Positions 10,961 to 22,110 of a stretch of DNA of 64,000 nt are shown here, piece by piece. The notes beneath the pieces are model-generated. The model saw only the letters and a program-made list of their open reading frames with translations, had not been told where the DNA came from and ran no database searches. The DNA is from Trichobilharzia szidati (lineage: Eukaryota > Platyhelminthes > Trematoda > Strigeidida > Schistosomatidae), in the NCBI GenBank assembly GCA_944472155.2, contig OX235275.1:58173228-58237227 (forward strand), given 5' to 3'. Positions within the stretch are counted from its first letter, which is position 1; each line of letters starts with the position of its first letter. The translations under genes were made by a program, and so were the position numbers.

Positions 10961-12062
10961 TATGTATGAAATGGAAAAGGAACTTAATTCACCCTCTCCC
11001 TCTTTCTCTACTCCAGGATAAGAAACATTTGTAGTTTGGACTACGTTGACACAGATTTTTTCTTCCTAAAGTCAGCCTCTCAGAAAACCATTGCCCGAGA
11101 AGATTTATTGAAATAAACACGAATTTGGAATTCAGAGGTGATCAGGCCTGAGATATGATCAAAAATCAACTTCTCTAAATCGCTCAGTTCTTTGCTGTAA
11201 AATTACAAATGAAGTCCACCAGCGGTAATTCTTTCTGTTTCTGTAAAAGGCAGCGGCTCCGTCGTCTAGTGGCCTTCATGTGCATGCATCAGTTCACGTG
11301 AGCTTGTAAAACAGGCTACATTGATCGTATCCGTAGAATGCTTTCCACACGGATATGAGAATAAATTCCAGTCTAGTTTTACAAAGAAGAAATGAAGGGT
11401 GCACATGGAAATCTATTCTAGAAAACACTTGATTGACTTCTGTGACTCTACCAGCCGTGACCACGATTTTAAGATCATCTATCGAATTCATGCTAACTTC
11501 ATTCTGAGCTTCTAAAGACAATGGAGGCCTTGGCCATTCATGGATTCAAGCCAGACTTTTGTGTACAAAACAAGTGTGTACATTCCGTATTTCTACCTTG
11601 GTCGTAGAGGGATAAGCACTTAATAATTTTCCCTTTTCGTTTATTTCTTTAGTCTATGTACCTTTCCACAATTCCTACGGTTATTATTATCACTGTTACC
11701 ATTACCGTTCTCTCTTTGGACTGTTTCCGGTTTCATTTCACTTAAGCCACTTGTCATTCTAAATCGAAATGTCCTATTTTGTCCAATATTGAATTCTGTC
11801 TTATCGAATTTCACGCCATGCTATTTTTTGTTTAGCGTTCGCCTATTAGACTTATAATTATATATCCTTGTCCAAAGTCTATACATCCTATATGAACTAC
11901 TCTAAAAAGGACCTTATATGTTTCATCATTTGGGATTTAACTACGATTATAATCACAAACACTTTAATTCCATTTCATACTACTACTATTATTATTTTAT
12001 GTATTCACCGCAAAGCTTAAATTTCCTCAAGGGATATAATTTCCTAAAAACCACATATATAT

Positions 12063-12374
12063 TGGTGATATTAGATGGATGCAGGCAATTGGCAGGAAGC
12101 CATGGACCCAGGTTTCGAGCTGGTTGGCATTTCTCAGTCAGCAAGGCGTAAATGCGACCCTGAAGGAACTCATGTCAATTCTGAAATTCAAGCCCACATC
12201 ACCCAGTGAGTGCTGCAGTCAGAGACATTACCAGTTAGCTATTCGGGCTCACGACTGACCTCCTGTGGGACTGTAGTGGATGCTTCTATTGGACACCAGT
12301 TAGTAACTAGTGTAATGCGTCTAGTCCTGTCTTTGGTGCAGACTAAACACATTACACAGGTTACTAGTGTCCAA
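12063..12374 (-). repeat. HS-C hammerhead SINE nested in PLE-3
   Basis: Flanked by near-identical copies of taaaaaccacatatatat (12045-12062) and taaaaccatatatatata (12375-12392), which is a target-site duplication when compared with the empty site near 42205. The minus strand carries a tRNA-like part, a decayed ribozyme (CTGACTGA, GAAA) and the end block ccatctaatatcacca. The right end holds a small inverted partner (ggttactagtgtcc). Confidence 0.7.
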
Positions 12375-12402
12375 TAAAACCATATATATATAAACAGTTG
12401 CA

Positions 12403-12442
12403 CAGCTTGATAATAAATGTGTTGAAAGGAGTCTCCTGGCTG
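12403..12442 (+). ncRNA. Hammerhead-like motif of PLE-3 (decayed cleavage site)
   Basis: Stem I CAGC with GCTG, core TTGATAA, GAAA, stem III GGAG-T-CTCC. Compared with the copy at 42228-42267, stem III has changed from AGAG/CTCT to GGAG/CTCC, a pair-preserving change. The base before cleavage is G rather than C, which should block cleavage. Confidence 0.6.
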
Positions 12443-12644
12443 AATACTGCGTCTTTAATTAGATTCTTTCTTCATGCGTCCAAGAGCTACTTAGAAGTGT
12501 CAAAAGTAGTTATGATAATAGGAATGACGATTATCACTTTATTCAACAATTTCATACTGTGTGGTTGTAGTAATAGTCGAGAAACTATTAGCCATAACAT
12601 AAATATAAATGAATATAAGCGCCCTTAAACAATTTGCCATATCA

Positions 12645-13080
12645 GGAAAGGGCATCTGAGAAACTCTACGACGGAGGATTTTCAATAAACCAGAAATTAG
12701 GGTGTTATTTAAAACCTACAAATCCAGTCAAATACAAGGTCTGTAGGTGGAAGGATATCACTGACCCAATGAGACATAATAATTTAGTCAACAGTGTCTT
12801 GCAATGACTATCAGATCACTCACACAGCTCAACCCGGTAAAGCAGAGACAGTGTTAACATCAGAATATAAGAATGACTGATCCTCAAAAATAACCAGCTT
12901 AGAGAAAAAGTCAGCAGTCGCAATGGAAGTACTAACACATAGTCACAAAATCAAATGAGACAGAGTTACAGTTCTAATAACTAAATAACTTTTTCTGCTA
13001 ATCCCAGAGAAATGGAAAATATAAATGTGAATAAAATCAAAGAGTTAGATACAATGGAATTATATAAACAAATTTTCAGT
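12645..13080 (+). pseudogene. PLE-2 fragment, linker to C-terminus
   Basis: Blocks ggcatctgaga, attagggtg, tttaaaacctacaaa and cttgcaatgactatcag line up with 33900-34070 of the best PLE-2 copy. Many frameshifts; no usable frame. Confidence 0.55.
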
Positions 13081-13109
13081 AAGCTATGTGACTACATCGT
13101 AATATGATA

Positions 13110-13490
13110 ACATGACACCTCATGAAAAGCATTTCAAAAAGACTGCAGACTCTTGTTAACAACTGTCCCGTCCTCTCGCTCCATAGTGAAGATTAGATGG
13201 CTGACCAGAAAGAATAAACACCAAGGAACTCTGGTAGTAGCGAACTAACAAGGACCTATCTCTCAACAAAGGAGATGAATAGGAGAAGTAAGCTCAGTTA
13301 CAATGCATGCCAGGCTCTCGAGCGGAACTCGAATGGAAAATCACGAAAAGGGCATCCAAGGGTGACATTGAAGAGATCACGTGCAATAGTGGAGTCAAGT
13401 GCAAAGAACTGTAGAGAGCAACTTGAAATGGATATGTTCTGTTGGAGCTGTATGACACACTCTCGAATCAAGGGAATATAATGTAATATA
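13110..13490 (+). pseudogene. RTE-type LINE fragment (RTE-C)
   Basis: Resembles the C-terminal coding end of the RTE elements: a block like CLRSILKIRW in a broken frame, then tctcgagcggaactcgaatgg and the basic GHPRVTLKRS. It ends near 13480 in ggaatataatg. Confidence 0.55.
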
Positions 13491-14284
13491 TAATGGAATC
13501 GTACTCTATCATGGTGCTCAACTTCTATTCAGATGGTTCAGAGGCAGTTATTCAATTTATGTTTGCAAGCCTCTTCATAGCTCGTCACCATATTTTTTCA
13601 AATGTGCAACTGAAAGCAATGCGATTTCGTTGATATCTTTGACTGATTTAAACAAAAAAATAGAGGAGTTAATTTGAGTAGTAATCGTAATAACTGAACG
13701 AAAGACATGTCCAGTAATTCATTGATTTTCAATGGTTTTTTGAATCTGATATCTGTTAGTCATCAAATGCGCACTGTGGTAGTCACTGACTTTGAACTGT
13801 AAGTCAAAGGTTTCGATAAAATAAAATATATACACTCCCTCTAGAGATTTTAAATACTTTTCACTGATAAGAGTCAATAGAACAGGAAGTCCATATGTCT
13901 TCAGGCTATTCTTTTGATTATTGCACTCTCACATACATTCAATGCGAACAATGTGAATGAATGCTTAAGAGTGTAAAAAAAAACATACCATGCTCCTCTG
14001 AAAGCTGTCCTAAAAATAACATAGAGGATTTACAACAGTTTAACTACATATGAAACATACATCTGAGAAATAATTAAAAAAAGTTAATCTCTTCTTTGTC
14101 AGATACTGATGCATGTTCATTTGAAATGTCTGACAAAGTCTATCCGGGATGAAAACAGCCATAAATCTTAATATGCAACCAATGATTTTAGATAGCTGTA
14201 CAGTAACCTACTGATGGAATTTAAGTTTTCCATGAGCTCTTCTTTACAGTAAAGCAAATCAACAATTTGAAAGTTGTTTTATTC
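13491..14284. other. No recognised feature
   Basis: About 800 AT-rich bases without a supported gene or a repeat I can name. Confidence 0.35.
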
Positions 14285-14755
14285 AAGTTTAGGCTTTCCC
14301 GTAGATTGATTGGACCGAAGGTTGATCTGTCGGCTCCTTAAGCAGATGCTTTGATAATATCTGAGTATGTAACTAGAAGTTAATTGGTGGATGGTAACTA
14401 TCAGTGAAATCCAGAATGCGCATTTCGTCCTATTTGGGAATCTTCGTATGGATGTACCTGCGCCCCAAAGTGGGTGATGATGTTCCCACGGGGCTCGAAC
14501 CTAGTGCCCATAGTTTCAAACGCTAAAGCGCTATCCACTAGACCACTTGGGTCTTATGCAATGGGTTACATTAATTATTTAATTCAATTTTAGATTTTCC
14601 CGTCGACTGTTTGGACCAAAGTCGGTGGGTTTCAGCGCCGGTGGAAACACCATAAGTCACTGCGGAATGCAGCTACAGCAAGCCACCAACGAGTCTCAAA
14701 TGGGACGAAATGCGCATCTTGGATTCCACTGCTAGTCACCATTCACCAATTATTC
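14285..14755. repeat. HS-A cluster: reverse unit plus inverted forward part
   Basis: The reverse tail (14287-14385) is followed by a reverse copy holding a hammerhead end (14385-14460), B box and A box (14490-14560). After the junction tttagattttcccgtcgac a forward copy runs from within the B-box region to the hammerhead end (14625-14750). The ribozyme ends face outward. Core bases are mutated in both. Confidence 0.75.
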
Positions 14756-14961
14756 ACTATCTGTGATCTGCTTGATTCCATAAATGGTGATATATAAAGC
14801 AAACAAATATGTATAAAGCTATATACTACTGATAACGTGAGGTGAGTAGTTATGATAGGATTCAGCTTAAAATAATAACCATCTTATAATTCAGCACCTG
14901 TCTCAATGAAGCGGAAGGTACTATGGTCGAATGGGTGTATCTAGCGAATCAGCTGAGTTGT

Positions 14962-15662
14962 CCGTTATTATTATTATTATTGTTCCCTTGGGTTCCTAGT
15001 GGAACATAGGGATTCAACTACAAGTCTCCACTTGCTTCTGTCTTCTGCTGTACTTTTCACTAGCATCCATGTTAGTCCATACTGTTTCAACTCCTCTTCA
15101 CACGATTTCCTCCATGTCACTCTTGGACGTCCCACTCGCCACTTCCCTTTCGGGTTCCACTCGAAGGCCTGATGCGCGACGTCACCCAACGGCCTCCTCA
15201 GCGAGTGTCCAATCCATCTCCACTTTCTCCTGCATATTTGTTGAGCGATTGGTTCTTATTTTGTTTGTTCCCATAGTTTCTTGTTGGTGATTCTTTCCGT
15301 CCATCTGATCTTCAGTATAGAGCGGAGACAGTTGTTGATAAAGGTCTGCAACCTGTTGGAAATATTCTTTGTGATCCCCCAAGTTTCTGATCCGTATAGA
15401 AGAACTGACTGACTTGACGTTTGTATTGAAAATCCGAATTTTGTTGTTGATACTGAGTGACGAAGATTTCCAGATTGGTTTCAAGTTGATGAATGTGTTT
15501 CTCGCCTTCCCGATTCTTGATTTGACATCCCCGTCCGTTCCTCCTGGATTTGAGACAATGCTGCCTGGATAAGTGAATGAAGTAATCTCTTTCAAATCCC
15601 TCCCGTTGACGGTGATTGGCACTGGATGTTGCTGTTGTTGTTGGTTGGTTGATTATTTTCAT
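14962..15662 (-). mobile_element. RTE-B LINE, 5'-truncated
   Basis: The minus strand ends in ccctatgttccactaggaac and an (AAT)n tail (about 14965-14985). Coding parts run from NQPTTTATSSAN (15640) to the final EALCSTRNPREQ-like end (14977). Two frame changes (15312-15662, 15182-15622, 14977-15189). Reverse transcriptase missing. Confidence 0.8.
14977..15622 (-). pseudogene. RTE-B polyprotein C-terminus, frameshifted
   Basis: The frame 15182-15622 has DLKEITSFTYPGSIVSNPGG and SLSINNKIRIFNTN. Downstream frames carry AFEWNPKGKWRVGRPRVTWR and SKWRLVVESLCS. It is collinear with the copy at 18749-19697. Confidence 0.75.
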
Positions 15663-16514
15663 AAGAATGGCCGTCGCGCCAGTATTATTCTACCCAGGCA
15701 TAAGCTCACTCGGTCACATCAGCTCTCGACGCGTTCATAACAAGTTATATGCCACTCACATCAACCAGTAATGTTAGTTTGCCAGCTACATTCAGTTAAT
15801 CTTGACACGCGATGGCAGTTTCGCTCGTTTAGGGAGATCTTATCCTCCCAGTAACCGGTTTGACTCAGCTAAGACAGCAGAATCAGTTTTTAAAACACCT
15901 GAATTCTGGCTAATTATGTTGCCGAAACGGTGATTGCATTGACCAAATTCTCCGTTTGTAAATTAATCTGCAATCCTCATAGTGTGGTGTTTAGATCAAC
16001 TGGATCTGACTAGTAAACAATATTAGTAGTAAACACCTACTCAGCTCAATCAGTCAGTAATATATAAGCTGACTTTATGTTTTTAAAGCATAATTTGATA
16101 TGTTTTGAGGTTCTCCTCAGCATATATTCAATCCATTTCAATATTCACCAACATGTTAGTTCATAGAGATGGTTAATTACCTTTTTACCTACATTTCGTT
16201 ATTTTCTTGCCTTAAATATTATACTACTTATAAATAGTAAGTAGTATCAGCCTGTTTCGTCAATTTTGTCGTTATTCTACTGAAATGTATCTGTATTAAA
16301 GTTTAAAATACTCTATATGACCTTGATTTATTTAAACGACATCTGCTGTACAAGCTTTATTTATATCCCACTCTCTGCTGAACATTATTTGTTCTAATCT
16401 CTTTATTCTTTATCTGAATACCTGCCTACTGATTAATGTGGACCGTGAAGCTCTTTTATTAAGTATAGTCACAGTGCTGTTGACCGCTATCAGACGATCA
16501 TCAGTACTCTACAG
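15663..16514. other. Unassigned interval
   Basis: No gene recognised. The last part (about 16240-16500) is AT-rich with no match to the families listed here. Confidence 0.35.
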
Positions 16515-16970
16515 TCAGTTTGTACATCTTCTGAACACAGAATAAAGAATAAAATTCCTATTTTCAACACCAATGTCAAGTCAGTCAGTTCTCCTTCTAC
16601 ATGTGTCAAAAACATTGCGTTCGCGTCATTTAAAGCAGGCTGCCGCAGACGTTTATCAACAGCTGCCTTCTCTGGCTCTGTATTGAAGACCAGATAGCCA
16701 ATCATGAAGAATTAGCAGCAAGAAACTCTGGAAGCAAACCAACCAAGAACCTGTTGCTCAACAAATATTCTGAAGAAAGTAGAGACGGATGAGACACATG
16801 ATGAAGAGACCGTCGGATGGCGTTTAAGGGTAATATGGATGCGATGATGTGAGAGGGAGATGACAGACTATGAGCAATAGTATGGTCAGCTGAGGAGTAC
16901 TCCAGAGAATTCGAAAAGTATCGAAGTCTCATGTTCAATTAGGAATCCAAGGGAACAACACAAATAATAT
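16515..16970 (+). pseudogene. RTE-C LINE 3' fragment
   Basis: Blocks tttcaacaccaatgtcaagt, gcagacgtttatcaacagct, ttgaagaccagatagcc and caaccaagaacctgttgctc match the copies at 37315 and 48995. Ends in ggaatccaagggaacaac. Frame destroyed. Confidence 0.65.
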
Positions 16971-17374
16971 AACCGTCGTGCAGTTCCATTTGATTTCTTG
17001 ACTGTCATTGATGACACCATGATTTTTTCGCAATTTGAATTGTGGGATTTTCAATGAATTTGAATGGATATATTATCAGATCACCTAGGAAGGTAGCCAG
17101 AGTTTGCGTGGATTCAGCCGTTTGTCTTTCTTGGCTGAGTGAAGCTGACTACACCTCTGTTTAAATCGATACCTACTGGTTGAATAAAGTAGTTTTTAAA
17201 TACTCATATGGATCAGTAGTACATATCACCATGCAATGGAAAGGTGTGTTTCTAATTTAGAATTATACATCATAAGCAGTTGAAATCAACCATTTTTCCA
17301 GCTTCATAAATGCTCAGCGAAAAGGGGTTTCCAATCATTTCTATGGAAATGATGTACAACACAAAGTCGTATAT
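16971..17374. other. No recognised feature
   Basis: Short intergenic stretch with nothing identified. Confidence 0.4.
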
Positions 17375-17596
17375 AATTGGTGGATGGTGACCAGCAGTAG
17401 AATCCAGGATGCGCATTTCGTCCTATTTGGGACTCGTTGGTGGCTGGATGTACCTGCATTTCTCAGTGAGTGATGATGTTCCCCACCGAGGCTCGAACCC
17501 AGTGCCCATAGTTTCCAACGCCAAAGCGTTATCCACTAGACCACTTGGGCCACGAGAGCCACCTCTTGTGCAACGGGTCATATTGATTTAATTGAA
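17375..17596 (-). repeat. HS-A (Sm-alpha-like SINE), left arm of a palindrome
   Basis: Reads leftward: A box (GTGGTCTAGTGGATAACG, near 17545), B box (GGTTCGAGCC, near 17495), body, hammerhead end, and end block ccaccaatt. It pairs base for base with 17671-17892 (paired positions sum to 35267) with only a couple of mismatches. The two arms encode the same meaningless 60-codon frame. Core bases are CCACCAACGA instead of CTGATGA, so the ribozyme is dead. Confidence 0.85.
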
Positions 17597-17670
17597 TTTT
17601 AGATTTTTCCCGTCGATTGATTGGACCGAAGTGCTCGGTCTCAGGTTGACATGTCGGCTTCTTGAGCTTC

Positions 17671-17950
17671 TTCAATTAAATCAATATGACTCGTTGCACA
17701 AGAGGTGGCTCTCGTGGCCCAAGTGGTCTAGTGGATAACGCTTTGGCGTTGGAAACTATGGGCACTGGGTTCGAGCCTCGGTGGGGAACATCATCACTCA
17801 CTGAGAAATGCAGGTACATCCAGCCACCAACGAGTCCCAAATAGGACGAAATGCGCATCCTGGATTCTACTGCTAGTCACCATCCACCAATTAAATACTA
17901 ATTAAATGCCCAGACATCGTCGAAGCATCTGCTTAGTCGACGGGAAAAAT
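17671..17950 (+). repeat. HS-A, right arm of the palindrome plus tail
   Basis: Mirror copy of the left arm, running rightward. Stem I ATCCAG with CTGGAT, stem II GTCC with GGAC, GAAA and the palindromic TGCGCA are intact, but the core is not. After ccaccaatt the tail gcccagacatcgtcgaagc and gacgggaaaaatctaaaat follows, which is the start of a further tandem unit. Confidence 0.85.
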
Positions 17951-18599
17951 CTAAAATACAACAAAATCGTATAGTTTGTGCGAAGACTGTTCGGAAGCCC
18001 AGACATTAGTAGATGGTTATCTTAAGAAAACACCACCCAAATATGCAGCGTGATGTCTGACCCAAAAGGCAGAAGAACAGCACAATGCAGCTACATTCTC
18101 ATAGTTGTTGATGATAAAACTAGATTCATACGTCACTGGAATCCATGTACCCCATCGACTTGGAAACGGAGTTTTCCAACTCTCCCAGGGTTTAACAAGC
18201 ACGTCCACTAGTCCGACTGTAATTGACAGACGTTCAAATTCGTCCTTTTACTTTTGTGTAAGCAGTGAATATAAGTAAACTGACTGATGCTAAGAATGTG
18301 TGGCTATTATGATGAGAGCATTTTGAGAGGAAGACCAAAGTCTAACCATCCATGGCCAGACAACGTCGTTTATGGTAGCATCTGGATATTAGTTCAAATG
18401 AATGATTCACCCAATTATTATAGTATCTGAAAAACTCTATCGTTAAGCATTAACAAAGTTAAAGAGTGTTACATATATAAATATAAATGTCAGATCACAG
18501 AAGGAATAGCTTACTTTATAACACTGATTACTTTCCTATAAAATGATATTAAAATTTGAGTTTATGAATACATTTCTGAAAGTTAGATAAGCTGATAAA
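17951..18599. other. Unassigned interval
   Basis: Nothing recognised as a gene. The block gagagcattttgagaggaag, accaaagtctaaccatcc (18325-18360) recurs with changes at about 57910-57950, so a dispersed repeat of unknown type passes through here. Confidence 0.4.
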
Positions 18600-18748
18600 T
18601 AATTTAATCAATATAAAGTATCACTTCTGACTTTCAAACACTTGATAAATACACGAATGGCAAACATACTGAACTGGTCACTAACTGAAACTACAAAGAA
18701 AACCATCTTCCGAAATCTAGAATCCAATGGTGATCATGTTTCAGGTAT

Positions 18749-19697
18749 CAACCTTATTCAACAGCTGTACGACAACGGCACATGTCACCAATGATATTCC
18801 TAATTGTGGTGGACTGGATTATGCGTCAAACAGTGAGAAACGAGAAGACAGGGATATCCTGCATCACCGACGTGAAGAACCTAGAAGACCTGGATGATTT
18901 ATGTTTGATGTCACACAAAATCAAAGATTTACAAGTGAAAACCGACAAACTGGTTGAAGAAGCAACAAAGACAGGACTGCAGGTGAACATAGACAAGACA
19001 GAGGTTATGAAAATAACCAACCAACCAACAACAACAGCAACATCCAGCGCCAATCACCATCAACGGGAGGGATTTGAAAGAGGTTACTTCATTGACTTAT
19101 ATAGGGAGCATTGTCTCAAATCCAGGAGGAACGGACGAAGATGTCAAATGGAGAATCGAGAAGGCGAAAAACACATTAATCAACCTGAAACCAATCTGGA
19201 AATCTCCGTCACACAGCATCAACAACAAAATTCGGATTTTCAATACAAACGTCAAGTCAGTCAGTTCTTCTATACGGATCAGAAACTTGGCGGGTCACAA
19301 AGAATATTTCCAACAGGTTGCAGACCTTTGTCAAAAACTGTCTTTGTTCTATACTCAAGATCAGACAGCCGGAAAGAATCACCAACAAGAAGCTATGGGA
19401 ACAATTAAAACAAGAACCAATCGCACAACAAATATGCAAGAGAAAGTGGAGATGGATTGGACACTCGTTGCGGAGGCCACTGTGTGACATCGCGCATCAG
19501 GCCTTCGAGTGGAACCCGAAAGGGAAGCGGCGAGTGGGACGTCCAAGGGTGACTTGGAGGAAATCGTGTGAAGAAAATTTGAAACAGTATGGACTAACAT
19601 GGATGCTAGTGAAAAGTACAGCAGAAGACAGAAGCAAGTGGAGACGTGCAGTTGAAGCCCTATGTTCCACCAGGAATCCAAGGGAACAATAATAATA
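18749..19697 (+). mobile_element. RTE-B LINE with 13-bp target-site duplication
   Basis: Flanked by the direct repeat atgtttcaggtat at 18736-18748 and 19698-19710. 5'-truncated, 949 bp, ends gccctatgttccaccagga and (AAT)n. It starts inside the reverse transcriptase (LIQQLYDN), has an internal deletion before SPMIFLIVVDWIMR, and then runs to the end of the protein. Single orientation. Confidence 0.85.
18782..19692 (+). pseudogene. RTE-B reverse transcriptase end and C-terminus, frameshifted
   Basis: The frame 18782-19408 begins SPMIFLIVVDWIMRQTV and holds the palm region LEDLDDLCLMSHK. The usual F-A-D-D box has lost residues, so the active site is broken. Translation shifts frame near 19075 (EVTSLTYIGSIVSNPGG) and again near 19320 (CSILKIRQPERI, WIGHSLRRP, GRPRVTWR, stop 19690-19692). 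It is the most complete RTE-B C-terminus here. Confidence 0.8.
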
Positions 19698-20454
19698 ATG
19701 TTTCAGGTATGCTCAAAAAACTGTATATATCTAAATCAGTCAGAATGACGTTTTTTCAGCAAAATGCCTGTTGACTTACAACCAGCCACCAGGAGTTCTG
19801 CGATTTATGTAACCTCCCTTGTCTGGTCACCTCCATGTGCATCTATCACTTCACCTGAATTTGTGAAGCCAGGTACATCGATTGTAGCTATGGGATGTTA
19901 TCCTCACCGATACGACAGTACATTATACGATGATATTACAAAGAGGAAAGTGAGGGTCTGGAAAGCTTTATTTTTAGCCTGTGTCATTCAACCACTCCTA
20001 ATGAAGATTTTATGACCACCTGTCAAATATGTGTCAACTAGATGCGTTTTCTTAGTACACAAAAGGTGGAGAACATCGCTATACATAAATTAAAGCTAGG
20101 CCTTTGTGCAAAAAAAGGCATGTGCAGCTCCTATTCCCTATTTTGAAGGTATAGGCGTAAACATCGATTTGTTTATCTAATCTGTGTGCTTTTCCCTAAT
20201 AATTACGGTTTTTATTATTTTTTTTCACTCTAAACAGTTCCTGGTATTATACCACTTATCCCATTTATTACCTTAAATCGGTATATATATGTATATTGAC
20301 AGTGTTAACATCTACCTTACCAAACTTCCCTCTAATTTATCCTACTAATTTCACATTTCTCTCCAAGATCTACACATTCTGCGAACTGTACTACATATGA
20401 TATTATTCAATTTTGCTGTGCAGGGATTGACTACTAGGAGGATTGATTACTTGC

Positions 20455-20850
20455 TTACATCAATTAGAGGACCATTGGAGAACTAGTACCATCTCTTCCT
20501 GGTTTGGAACCCTTCAACATTCTTGACCCACCGTCTTTCATACTTAGGACCCTCTGGTTAGAAGGCAAGCCCGTAAATCTTTCAGCCAGTGGGACTTGAC
20601 TCATTGGACTATGACTTCCAACTTCTACCAATTCGTGACTCCTGCGCAACAACTAGCCAGTGTTATAACCTAGAGTTTGTCCTCATTCCTGTTCAGGTGG
20701 ACCTCACTGGTAGCGACGACATCTCCAAAGAGTGAGTGCTATGGAAGAGTCTCAAACTAGGATGAAACAGCTATCCAGCACTCTTTGGTTTTCAGTTATT
20801 CTCTAACTGATATCAGTCCGTGATCAAACTATAAACATTTCTGTGAGGTT
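20455..20850. repeat. HS-B inverted pair
   Basis: Reverse copy 20455-20645 (ggaccattggagaac, ctggtttggaaccctt, gttagaaggcaagccc, ccagtgggac) and forward ribozyme end 20690-20835 (gagtctcaaactagg, aaacagctatccagcac, gttattctctaactgatatc). Arms are partly diverged and ribozyme ends face outward. Confidence 0.7.
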
Positions 20851-21650
20851 AAAATCAAGTGACACTTTGGTTGTTTCTACTCTACTGAGAGAGGTGTCAA
20901 ATCTGGAGTAAATATCATCGACGTAGTAGATAACGTGACATTTTATTTTTGAAGCTGTTGTTGCTGGAAATGCGTGTTTTGTGCCAAGTGTTTGCTGCTG
21001 AGATTTTTAATTTTGGATTCAAAAAGCCAGATATTCTACAGACAAACAATTCTGTAACTACACTCATAAAATTGAAACTACGAAGCTAGCACGGCACCAA
21101 TCAGTCATTAATTAGGAACCTGAGGCCTAACGAATTGATCAAATCTTTATTAGTGACTTACTATCTGATGAATGTCTTCGAGTTCTATCTAGAAATCGTG
21201 ACTAGTTAGGTTTCACAAGTCAGTTAGGAAGACAGGTACTATCCGGCTTCATACTATATTGCGATGTGTCACAGATCGATATAAATAAGACTTCATCAAT
21301 TATTGGATTTCCCACCAGTATTCGAGAAACGACGTACTCCTCACGTAACGCTAATTTACTGGGATGAAAAGGGCACAGGGTATCTATCTAGAACTCCCTG
21401 ATTTTTAATGTTCCTCTAACTAATTTGAAATCTGAGGAAATGTACCACTAAACCGTCACTCAGTCATTTGTGTACGTTCAAATGGCAGTTTATCGAGTTG
21501 AAATGATCACCGTTTTGTGTTGCCCACATGCCTGGTTTATCTGACTAGATTTCCGATCAAATTATCATTCACTTTACTAGACTACACCTGAAACATTCTA
21601 CAACAAAAAGTCACGATTCCCTAATATTTTCTATAGTTGGTTTGTTTTTA
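20851..21650. other. Mostly unassigned; decayed HS-B end near 21340-21440
   Basis: The blocks ctgggatgaaa, gaactccctg, and gttcctctaactaattt look like the end of an old HS-B copy. The rest is unrecognised. Confidence 0.35.
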
Positions 21651-21654
21651 CGAG

Positions 21655-22110
21655 TTGATCACGGATTGATATCATCAGTTAGAGAACTTTTGAAAACCAA
21701 TTAGGGAGTACTGGAAAGCTGTTTCACCCTAGTTTGGGAATCATTGGCAGTATGCATCCAAGACTTTCGAGTTACAACGCAAGTTCACATACCATTCAGC
21801 CACTGGGACCCGACTCCTCAATGGCCAGTCCATGAATTCTAACTCATACCAATTCGTGATTTAGCGCGACCCCAACGAATGTCATTGGTGGGACATCCAT
21901 CCAGACACTTGACTGGATGTACCTCACTGGTCACATTGGTTAGGGTTGCGCTAAATCACGAATCGGTAGAAGGTGGAATTCATGGGCTGACCAATGATTC
22001 TGGTCCCGATGGCTGAATGGTTCACGAGCTTGCCTTGTAACCGGAAGGTCCTGGGTTCGAGTCCCAGTGTTTCTCAAATCCCTTCTAGTTGTACTGTTCT
22101 ATGTTCTAGA
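21655..22110. repeat. HS-B inverted pair with extended palindromic heads
   Basis: Left copy on minus (21660-21860) has the ribozyme block tccagtactcc and ccaaactaggg. The heads pair through gtgatttagcgcgacc (about 21860) and ggttgcgctaaatcac (about 21950). The right copy holds a clear tRNA-like head with A box gatggctgaatggttcacg and B box gggttcgagtccc (22045-22060). Forward ribozyme missing. Confidence 0.7.

Larger units (their letters stand above)
10965..12470 (+). mobile_element. Penelope-like element PLE-3, decayed, interrupted by HS-C
   Basis: Collinear with the PLE-3 at 40600-42282 from aaaaggaacctaattca onward: the GIY-YIG region (about 11270-11420), the KTAEALAILDF-like helix (11510-11550), a long 3' UTR, and the hammerhead at 12403-12442. 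Numerous frameshifts. An HS-C copy sits in the 3' UTR at 12063-12374; the uninterrupted sequence is at about 42205. Confidence 0.75.
18600..20410 (+). mobile_element. PLE-3 copy split by an RTE-B insertion
   Basis: Bases 18630-18748 match PLE-3 from the segment before the GIY-YIG domain. The match resumes at 19698 (tttcaggtatgctcaaaaa) and runs through the GIY-YIG region (19800-19890), the C-terminal helix and the 3' UTR to about 20400. The RTE-B element between is younger. Confidence 0.75.

Noticed and set aside
17409..17858. Two identical 60-codon open frames on opposite strands
   Set aside because: They lie in the mirrored arms of the SINE palindrome and cover tRNA-like and ribozyme sequence; not a protein.
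22015..22085. tRNA-like sequence with good A and B boxes, apparently a tRNA gene
   Set aside because: It is the head of an HS-B SINE. It is followed by SINE body, lacks a proper acceptor stem, and the same boxes recur in every HS-B copy.
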